This document shows positions 57,007 to 64,000 of a stretch of DNA of 64,000 nt, piece by piece. The notes below the pieces were generated by a model. The model was not told the DNA's origin. It searched no databases and saw only the letters and a list, made by a program, of their open reading frames with translations. Positions within the stretch are counted from its first letter, which is position 1, and each line of letters begins with the position of its first letter. Origin of the DNA: Balanoglossus misakiensis (Eukaryota; Hemichordata); the NCBI GenBank assembly GCA_040954595.2, contig CM082577.2, forward strand, positions 14,508,001 through 14,572,000. The letters run 5' to 3'. Both the position numbers and the translations under genes were made by a program.

Positions 57007-57969
57007 GAATGTTTACGGAGGAAGCAGGTGTAACCGGATATATTTCCGAACGACACCCATCTGACGACAACTTCTTGAAAGGCACATAAGCTGCAACTCT
57101 TGGGATAATTATCATAATTTTTGTTTCAAACTGTACTACCATTAGTCTATGCAGATGAAGGCATAGAAATAAACACAAGCATTATAAACCCTAAATATGA
57201 GTGGATATGCAAGTTCTAAGCAGATAAATAATAAAGCTTTGCCGCAAGCGATTATGGCCGCAACCGTGGGGAAATAAAAAAAAAAAAGAAAATGTTGCAT
57301 TTCCGGTTATGAAACTTTATAAACAAAACATGAACTCATCCACTTGAGCTCATGGAATTAGTAAATGTACACCACTGAGACATTGTATTTTCCTTTTTCT
57401 TTCCAATATTGCTCTTTTTTTAAACATTGCAGGAATTTTGGTTTTTCTTCAATTTGTGGCCATTTTGTCATAAATACGTGTTGAGCTTGATATATTATCA
57501 TGAAATATCATTTAATAGACACGATTAGAAGCATATACGAGATTATTTAAAACTTTAATTTTTTGTCCAGTTGCAGCTCATGTGCCTTCAAGTCTTTCTT
57601 TCCGGCTATCTCTTTCGCGTGATTACGGATATGAATACTTCTCACTCTAAGGTATTTGTACGCAACAGGTTACTCTAAAATGACTCAAGTGCACAGGCGG
57701 TCATCACGGCCTCCTCCAGATGCAAATATTTCACGTTACTCACTACGTGCACATTTTCAGGTGGAATAATATGCATGGTCGTGTAGTCGTTATTTTGGTT
57801 TTTCCTCTGTTTTGAGTTTGAAAGGTTTGGTTTATACCCTTGTCGATAGTTGCGTCAGTATCACATTTCATAGAGAATTCCTCGTTCTGTCGCATAACTG
57901 CAAATCATAAGTAATCCCGGCGTCATAAAATTATCTTCCACATATGTACGCAACCTGATCATTTCCAAT
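57007..57969. mobile_element. intergenic region with inverted-repeat (MITE-like) element
   Basis: No convincing gene in 963 bp. A pair of inverted repeats is present: GGCACATAAGCTGCAACT (left, 57081-57098) and the reverse complement of GGCACATGAGCTGCAACT (right, 57569-57586). The arms match over about 24 bp and bound about 519 bp of AT-rich sequence, with no clear target-site duplication, so it is a weaker mobile-element candidate than that at 45840. Confidence 0.5.
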
Positions 57970-60900
57970 TTAATACATTGGGGCTTTATAACCCCCAAAC
58001 TCGCCATTGTCTTCCAACCCGTCGTGTCCTTCAACAATTTTAGACTTTACAGTAGGTGCCAGCTTGAAAATATTAGTTTGGGGGGTTACCGCGTCAACTT
58101 CGTTTGAGATTTCAACAAACCTTGAATCGCGCAGCTTGTTAACAATTAGGTCAATTTCATTGTCATCGACTGAACGAGGGAAATATCGACGAATGTCGAA
58201 TAAATAAAACGGTTCCTGTTTGGATGTCGATGCAAAATCTAACACAGGTTTCTCTAAGGTCTCGCGTATTTTAATCTTGAAGTCGTTGACGGCCTTCTCG
58301 TCTTTTAATAAAACCGTGTCATAGTCTGTAGAACTCACAAGCACCTGCCTTGACTTGTTTTTAATGTCAAACGATTCTCTGGACATCAATGGCTGCTTAC
58401 ATAGATTAAATTGTATGATGTTTAACTGACGTCGATTGTATACCGGTGTCTTACAAATAGGACAGGACACTTGTTCAACGTTCTCATCAAAGGCGTTCAC
58501 TCTCATATATTCTTGCAAGCACGTTTCGTGGAAAAGATGACATCCATTCCAACAGTCTATCACGTTATTTTGTTCAGAATATTTTATTAATTCTTTGTCT
58601 GACATTTCTTCTCCGTGATCCCGTCTCAATCTCAACTCGCGACAGTTTATCGCCTGCAATTGCCGGTATGGCCCCAGCTTATCCAAACATAGGGCGCAAT
58701 TCGTGGCCTCCCATTCTCCGCGTTCGTATTCCGGGGATGTGCAATCCGAAGAAGGTTCCGTGAACGACGTGTCGTAATAAGATTCGTCAAAGAGGACAAC
58801 GCACTTATAAGGGTCACCACATCTGTAATAACGCTTTCGGAATAGGTTTATCTGGGCACCGGTTCTGTTTTGATTTAACATATTGAATAAATTTACTACA
58901 CACGACGTCCACAGTGCAAAAAAATTTCCAGGTCTAACCAAACACCCGCTGACACATTGACTTTGTGTGCGATGTTGCAGAAAAGATACGCCTTCCTTAC
59001 TGAGATGGAACGTATCAGAGAAAAATTTAACCACTTCCGATTTGACAGAAAGTATGGCATCTTGGGTAGGAGTTTTGGAATGTACCATCAGATATTTTAT
59101 CAAATAGCAAAGTCCATAAAAACAATCGTTGGGGTTAATTTGAATTTCACGCGGATCCAGTAATACAAGTCGGCGGTCATTAGCTGGACGCAATTGTCCA
59201 GGACCGTGTTTTTCACGAAGGGTTGTTGAAGCACCATGAAATGGCACTCTGGAAAACACTCGTCCATAGCCCACACCTGTAGTAGTTCCGATTGGAATTA
59301 ATTGACAACTGCTCTCGGAGTTTGTAGGTGGCTTTGTCAAAACACTGTCGTTTTGTTGTAACGGGGCCGATTGAGAATTTCCATCTCGGTCGTGATCACT
59401 TCTCCTACTGGCTGTGACAATCGGTGTACAACTACCCCGCAGTTCAACGGGACAAGTTAGGCGTGGCTTTGTCAAAACACTGTCGTTTTGTTGTAACGGG
59501 GCCGATTGAGAATTTCCATCTCGGTCGTGATCACTTCTCCTACTGGCTGTGACAATAGGTGTACAACTACCCCGCAGTTCAACTGGACAAGTTTGACGTG
59601 GCTTTGTCAAAACACTGTCGTTTTGTTGTAACGGGGCCGATTGAGAATTTCCATCTCGGTCGTGATCACTTCTCCTACTGGCTGTGACAATCGGTGTACA
59701 ACTACCCCGCAGTTCAACGGGACAAGTTAGGCGTGGCTTTGTCAAAACACTGTCGTTTTGTTGTAACGGGGCCGATTGAGAATTTCCATCTCGGTCGTGA
59801 TCACTTCGCCTACTGGTTGTGACAATAGGTGTACAACTACCCCGCAGTTTAACTGGACAAGTTTGACGTGGCTTTGTGCACAGCATAGGATCTAACCCCT
59901 TTTCTGCACTCTGCACACCAGTACCAAACGAAGTTGCTTGTTTATCGTCATCCTCACTGTCATCTGAAGATGAAGACCATTTTGTCAATTCGGGATGTGT
60001 TAAGGTGGAGTTGTCGACACGCTCTATCCTTTTTTTAATAGCACACAGCTCACTTCCGCGCGCCGTGTCCTGACCGACATTCCTTTGTCTTCTGTTACAA
60101 AGCCGATTGGCCAATACGCTAGCGCGGATGGTTGACTCGGTGCGATCTCCCTCGTGTACTTCCAATTGTAACACTTTATCAGAGTGAAGACTAAAATCTC
60201 GTCCCGCACACCTTTGGAGAGAGTTCTGAAAGTCAACATCCGCCAGGTGTATTGCCTTCCATTGCTGACTGGAAAATACAGATTCCTCGCACTTTCGTCT
60301 GAAATCAGCAACAGAATTGTTTTCGTCTGTTCTTTGTTTCAACACGGACAACCACATTTCATGCAACATGTTGTATTTAGTGTCGTCGATAACTCCCAGT
60401 TTACCCGCATGTAGATGCCTACTGAGCGTGGTTAACGTACGATCCATTGCTTTACAAAGGTCCCCATCACTTGTGTCTCGAATGCATTTTTGCAAGCGTG
60501 TAATTTCAGCCCCTAAATTGTTAAGTTTGGTTGAATTCTGTGTATGTATCTTGACGAATTCTTTACACCTTTCACCTAGGTTCGGCATTCTCATGCATAA
60601 ATCTCTATTTAACATTCTCGGGTTTCGATCAAGCCATTTATTTTCGTCAGAGAAATGGTAGAAATCGGCGGTAGAACACGCATCAATACTCTTAACTTCT
60701 TCAATCTGTTCCTCTGTATATCCGTGATCTCGCAATATATGCCTATTTAAGGACCGTTCATTATGAAAGCGGTCGTGGCAATTACGTATTCTACAAGTAA
60801 ATCGAAACCCTAGTAAGACTTCCTGGGTTTTCGCGTATGGTCCTAATTCTTCCATAAGAACTCGTATTTTCCGGCGTCTGTCCGGTTGGTCTTCTGCAAG

Positions 60901-61917
60901 CAAGTCGAAGTGGCTGACTGATTCCGACAAACCAAACACTCTGACGTTGGTGAGTGACCAATCAAACGTGGACAGGTACTCTGTTAAACCACGAGTGTGA
61001 ATAAATCCATATTTCTGTCGCAAATGTTCTAAAAGGACATGGAAATAGCACACTCCTCGTGGTTGATTGTCATTATCAGCCAAGAAATAAATGCAATCGG
61101 AAACAATAGTTTTGGGGACATTCGCCACTAATTTATCGCCATGCATTCGGACAAGTGTGACGTTGTTATTACAAGTATCGCAGTTGACAACGCTTCTAAG
61201 ACGGCCTAGGAAAAATACGCATGTTTGAAATCCCAGGTTTCGTTCCTTTAGGTTAGTCATTGAGACATAGTCGCCACTGGTCAATGCCCTTTGCAAGAAT
61301 CGCCATTGGTCGCGCATAAACGCGGGTTCTCCAATCAAGATAGAATGGGGTCGGTTAAGCATGGCCCTTGACAAGATCATACTGTGATCTCTGTCGCTAA
61401 ACGTGTAAAACTTATCAAGGCCACTGGTGTCTCTCATGTCATTAACCCATTCGGGGTACACTGTGTGTGTCTCTCTCTGTTCGTCGTTTGTCTTCATGCG
61501 CTTGTTAGCACTCTTGGTGTCTCCGTCACTCGCGTTCACGAGTGGACTGAGAGTCGTCGACAATGCTCGAACGAAATCAGCTTGACTCGCGTATATGCCA
61601 TACAGACTGAAATTTTTTGGTCTCATTACCATCTCGTTGATTAGTTGATATAAATCAATCCGGAACCCGGGTGTCGGTTGACCAGTAGAAAATTCACGGG
61701 CCATGTTAGCAATTTGATTAATAGTCAAACAATCATGTTGGCTGACAACTTTGTATATCTTTTCAAGAAACGTGTGCAATGACTTTTCTTGCACAGTGGT
61801 CGAGTCAGTGTTCAGTTTATCGATGGTAGATGAAGGTTTCCGCCCAGAGCCTGAGTCGACGCCAAACACCAATAAAACGTCTTTACTGAGTTCTGGATAG
61901 AGCGGGGACAGATTCAT
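57970..61917 (-). CDS. large C2H2/RING protein with internal repeats (1315 aa)
   Basis: ATG 61917. A single C2H2 finger lies at about residues 374-397 (C.. C ..H .. H, ending LNRHILRDH). Residues about 680-860 hold four copies of a 45-residue repeat (TCPVELRGSCTPIVTASRR...). A RING-H2-like domain is at about 1072-1162: CALC, then HLFHETC and CPIC, with a long insertion. The last 150 residues may form a winged helix. A ubiquitin ligase that binds nucleic acid is a reasonable guess; many herpesviruses have such regulators. Acidic Ser stretches (SSSDDSEDDD) look like kinase sites. Confidence 0.8.
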   Translation of the reverse strand: MNLSPLYPELSKDVLLVFGVDSGSGRKPSSTIDKLNTDSTTVQEKSLHTFLEKIYKVVSQHDCLTINQIANMAREFSTGQPTPGFRIDLYQLINEMVMRPKNFSLYGIYASQADFVRALSTTLSPLVNASDGDTKSANKRMKTNDEQRETHTVYPEWVNDMRDTSGLDKFYTFSDRDHSMILSRAMLNRPHSILIGEPAFMRDQWRFLQRALTSGDYVSMTNLKERNLGFQTCVFFLGRLRSVVNCDTCNNNVTLVRMHGDKLVANVPKTIVSDCIYFLADNDNQPRGVCYFHVLLEHLRQKYGFIHTRGLTEYLSTFDWSLTNVRVFGLSESVSHFDLLAEDQPDRRRKIRVLMEELGPYAKTQEVLLGFRFTCRIRNCHDRFHNERSLNRHILRDHGYTEEQIEEVKSIDACSTADFYHFSDENKWLDRNPRMLNRDLCMRMPNLGERCKEFVKIHTQNSTKLNNLGAEITRLQKCIRDTSDGDLCKAMDRTLTTLSRHLHAGKLGVIDDTKYNMLHEMWLSVLKQRTDENNSVADFRRKCEESVFSSQQWKAIHLADVDFQNSLQRCAGRDFSLHSDKVLQLEVHEGDRTESTIRASVLANRLCNRRQRNVGQDTARGSELCAIKKRIERVDNSTLTHPELTKWSSSSDDSEDDDKQATSFGTGVQSAEKGLDPMLCTKPRQTCPVKLRGSCTPIVTTSRRSDHDRDGNSQSAPLQQNDSVLTKPRLTCPVELRGSCTPIVTASRRSDHDRDGNSQSAPLQQNDSVLTKPRQTCPVELRGSCTPIVTASRRSDHDRDGNSQSAPLQQNDSVLTKPRLTCPVELRGSCTPIVTASRRSDHDRDGNSQSAPLQQNDSVLTKPPTNSESSCQLIPIGTTTGVGYGRVFSRVPFHGASTTLREKHGPGQLRPANDRRLVLLDPREIQINPNDCFYGLCYLIKYLMVHSKTPTQDAILSVKSEVVKFFSDTFHLSKEGVSFLQHRTQSQCVSGCLVRPGNFFALWTSCVVNLFNMLNQNRTGAQINLFRKRYYRCGDPYKCVVLFDESYYDTSFTEPSSDCTSPEYERGEWEATNCALCLDKLGPYRQLQAINCRELRLRRDHGEEMSDKELIKYSEQNNVIDCWNGCHLFHETCLQEYMRVNAFDENVEQVSCPICKTPVYNRRQLNIIQFNLCKQPLMSRESFDIKNKSRQVLVSSTDYDTVLLKDEKAVNDFKIKIRETLEKPVLDFASTSKQEPFYLFDIRRYFPRSVDDNEIDLIVNKLRDSRFVEISNEVDAVTPQTNIFKLAPTVKSKIVEGHDGLEDNGEFGGYKAPMY
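59336..59875. repeat. 135-bp tandem repeats within the RING gene, four copies
   Basis: The segment AAAACACTGTCGTTTTGTTG recurs at 59338, 59473, 59608 and 59743. The period encodes 45 residues, so the frame is kept. Confidence 0.92.
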
Positions 61918-62224
61918 TTCATTACTTTTCTCGGTTATTCGCCGAAACTGTTTTGGAACGTACGCTAATATCCACTTACAAAAGAGGGCACGGTAGTGTG
62001 TAGAGGTAATGTGCTGTAATTGAATCTTTGTAAGAACACCTGTCGAGAAAAGTGCCTCATTAAACAGGACTCATCTTCCTTGTTTAATATATATCTTTAT
62101 GTTTTCATTATCGTCTGCATATACAAAATACATTTCAATACCCCACGATTGATAAGAGAGACTGTATCCTATTTATTCACGTGTATGTTTTTGAGGAAGA
62201 AACGACCATGTCGTATTCAGTGAA
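61918..62224. other. intergenic region
   Basis: AT-rich promoter region of the RING gene. It includes the 26-bp motif at 62079-62104 that also occurs at 50137-50162. No gene seen. Confidence 0.45.
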
Positions 62225-63016
62225 TTAGTTTCTTGTACGTGACACCCCTTGAATGCTGTCAGTATCTGCATGGTCTATTAGTAAGTCCGACTCGTAATCG
62301 TCTGTAGGATAAGGGTCGTTGTTTCTAAAATTGATCTCTCTAGTCAGCCTCTTGTGGTGATACAAATGTGTCGCTAAATGTACGAACGAAAACACGGCAA
62401 TTATAATGAGACCACCCTTTACAACGTCTTCACCGAACACTTTACAGAACCCAGTGTCTCTGTAATTGGGCGTCAGAAAACACATGGGTATGCTTTGGGC
62501 CGTTACCACAAGAATGCCGATGACAAAAAGTGGAAACACATGTATAGCTATTCTCTCTCGCATATGGGGTTCCATGAGAGACTCCAGTATCTTCTCTTCC
62601 CCTTTGAAAGTCTTGTAAAGGAGATACACTACGTTCAGCATCACGATAGCGCAGTCTATATACGCGGGATACACGCAAAATCTCAATATACCGTATAAAT
62701 CTGGGATCTTACACGGGTCTCCACCCGCTCTTTCACCTTGTACGACTAACATAATGGCTGCGATTGTGAAAAAAACAGCGTACACAAACTTTTGAAGATG
62801 AAGTAACAGATGGTCGTGAAATGCCCTCAGTCCCTTCTGTCTATAAACGTCTGTGACGCCATCATCCAGTCTCTTGAATTCTTGAACAGTTTTTAGGAAA
62901 ACCTTTCTAGACGAATGCGTTAAAGTATCCCACCTGTCGCCCATCTGATTCTTAAACGGCCGTTTAGTCACATGTTGTTTACCGACAATCCGGGTATATT
63001 TTTTGCCGGGTGTCAT
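62225..63016 (-). CDS. four-helix membrane protein (263 aa)
   Basis: Four hydrophobic helices at about residues 76-93, 108-131, 155-177 and 199-219 are flanked by basic N-terminal and acidic C-terminal tails. Possible envelope or host-membrane protein. No family is recognised. Confidence 0.75.
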   Translation of the reverse strand: MTPGKKYTRIVGKQHVTKRPFKNQMGDRWDTLTHSSRKVFLKTVQEFKRLDDGVTDVYRQKGLRAFHDHLLLHLQKFVYAVFFTIAAIMLVVQGERAGGDPCKIPDLYGILRFCVYPAYIDCAIVMLNVVYLLYKTFKGEEKILESLMEPHMRERIAIHVFPLFVIGILVVTAQSIPMCFLTPNYRDTGFCKVFGEDVVKGGLIIIAVFSFVHLATHLYHHKRLTREINFRNNDPYPTDDYESDLLIDHADTDSIQGVSRTRN

Positions 63017-63082
63017 TCTGATTTACTTAGTTACTTGTCTAATAACGTCGACGTTAATAGAACTAACCAGTGAATAAGTGTG

Positions 63083-63901
63083 ATGTCTCGCGCACACCCT
63101 TACACTACTTTAAAAAAAAATCGCCTCAAGACTTATTTGACAGTAACGCTGGTAGAAAAATGTAAGATAAATATTAAAAGGGCAAGAAAGGGTTACGTGG
63201 CTATCGACAAACGGTCTTCTAAAGAATGTCAGCTCACCGGTGTCTACAAGCAGATCAGAAAATATCATTTACCAGCAGAGTGTTACACAAATATTAAGCT
63301 ACGACGACAACGGCGATCGCGCACATACAGCACTAAATGCCCAAGGGAAGCCATGTACTTAGGAAAAAACATTGACAAATCAGTCAAACTTATGTTAAAA
63401 GAGAAACCTATCGCACACACTCCGGTGACACAAAGCATATTCAATTCATTGCGATATTTGGGATACACTCCGCTGACAGCACAACTTCCTGTCACAAACT
63501 TCCAACCGGATCAACAAGATTGTAAGTGGGGTGCAACTGTTGGTGTATTAGACCTCGTAGCATACAACCAAGAAAAGAAAATATATACAGCGATTGAACT
63601 CAAAACAACCTCTAAACACTACAGTGATATTAAAAAAGAACACGATTGGGCGAACCTTAATCCTTCGACCGGCTACAGGCGGTCTTTTTATTCTCAAGCG
63701 GTACTACAATCCCAGTTAGGAGCTCTCATGCTAATTAATACATTCAACTTAACAAGCGCTGATAGCTTAGTCATTGTTTATTCTTTCGCAGATAAATCCA
63801 CCGTTATCGAATGTGTAGGACAATTTAATAACACCACGTCGGCATCTGAATTGTTTCCATGGGTTGTAGGTTACAGGAAACAATGTGTACACAGAAGGTG
63901 A
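63083..63901 (+). CDS. PD-(D/E)XK nuclease-like protein (272 aa)
   Basis: The frame starts at GTG 63080; the ATG is 63083. The N-terminal 100 residues are basic. From about residue 150 the sequence GATVGVLDLVAYNQEKKIYTAIELKTTSKH fits the PD-(D/E)XK active site: D in GVLD, then E-x-K in IELK. A QLGALMLI segment follows at the position of the downstream helix. Such nucleases act in recombination or genome processing in large DNA viruses. Whether it is an alkaline-exonuclease equivalent is inference. Confidence 0.7.
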   Translation: MSRAHPYTTLKKNRLKTYLTVTLVEKCKINIKRARKGYVAIDKRSSKECQLTGVYKQIRKYHLPAECYTNIKLRRQRRSRTYSTKCPREAMYLGKNIDKSVKLMLKEKPIAHTPVTQSIFNSLRYLGYTPLTAQLPVTNFQPDQQDCKWGATVGVLDLVAYNQEKKIYTAIELKTTSKHYSDIKKEHDWANLNPSTGYRRSFYSQAVLQSQLGALMLINTFNLTSADSLVIVYSFADKSTVIECVGQFNNTTSASELFPWVVGYRKQCVHRR

Positions 63902-63939
63902 GATGTGTCACCTCGCGTCGACTGATAAACATCACGTCA

Positions 63940-63981
63940 CATATATATATATATATATAGATATATATATATATATATTAA
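63940..63981. repeat. (TA)n microsatellite
   Basis: Alternating AT with a single G interruption over about 40 bp, downstream of the nuclease gene at the right edge. Confidence 0.9.
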
Positions 63982-64000
63982 TATTAAGCAGTGTATTTAC

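Overview
The window reads as part of a large double-stranded DNA virus of the order Herpesvirales, closest in style to the invertebrate-infecting malacoherpesviruses. It contains a split terminase ATPase/nuclease gene with genes nested in its intron, a probable assemblin-type protease/scaffold gene followed two genes later by a 1155-residue probable major capsid protein, a family B DNA polymerase, ribonucleotide reductase small subunit, a deoxynucleoside kinase, and duplicated BIR-RING (IAP-like) genes. No rRNA, tRNA or CRISPR array was seen. Gene density is high, both strands are used, and TATA boxes and AATAAA signals are frequent. It could be a free viral genome or a copy integrated in a host; a MITE-like element with a target-site duplication keeps the second option open.

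Layout. 1-6.4 kb: a 727-residue unknown protein, a 221-bp tandem repeat, the terminase exons (minus strand) with a plus-strand gene nested in the intron, and a Cys/His protein resembling the UL92 family. 6.4-9.5 kb: 124-bp repeats and two BIR-RING genes. 9.5-15 kb: a BTB-BACK protein, two unknowns, and a deoxynucleoside kinase. 15.2-23.9 kb: the structural block (two unknowns, protease/scaffold, a possible triplex protein, major capsid protein). 25-29 kb: a host-interaction block with a captured CDK5 activator (p25-like), small membrane proteins, a MARCH-type E3 ligase, and a BTB-like/Cys-rich protein. 29.4-41 kb: DNA polymerase, a 2246-residue coiled-coil protein, and an OTU-like protease. 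41.5-48.8 kb: a spliced unknown gene, a second BTB-like/Cys-rich paralogue, ribonucleotide reductase R2, a MITE, and a basic repeat protein. 49-64 kb: a possible capsid protein, a spliced histone H3-like gene, a three-exon DUF4419 gene, two polytopic membrane proteins, a C2H2/RING repeat protein, and a PD-(D/E)XK nuclease.

The core genes cover DNA synthesis, nucleotide supply, capsid assembly and packaging. The accessory genes look like host manipulation: ubiquitin (two BIR-RING proteins, MARCH, large RING protein, OTU, BTB proteins), cell-cycle or kinase control (CDK5 activator) and chromatin (H3-like protein, basic H1-like repeats). Two themes recur. First, small introns of about 80-200 nt interrupt several genes, so simple ORF calling misses exons. 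Second, tandem repeats have grown from the 3' ends of genes (terminase region and R2).

Most exciting: the CDK5-activator homologue at 25036-25521, the three-exon H3-like gene with a duplicated first exon at 50594-51311, the nested terminase/UL92-like arrangement, the DUF4419 gene sharing a promoter with H3, and the PIF/Harbinger-like MITE. All homology statements come from reading the sequence and family knowledge; no search was run.
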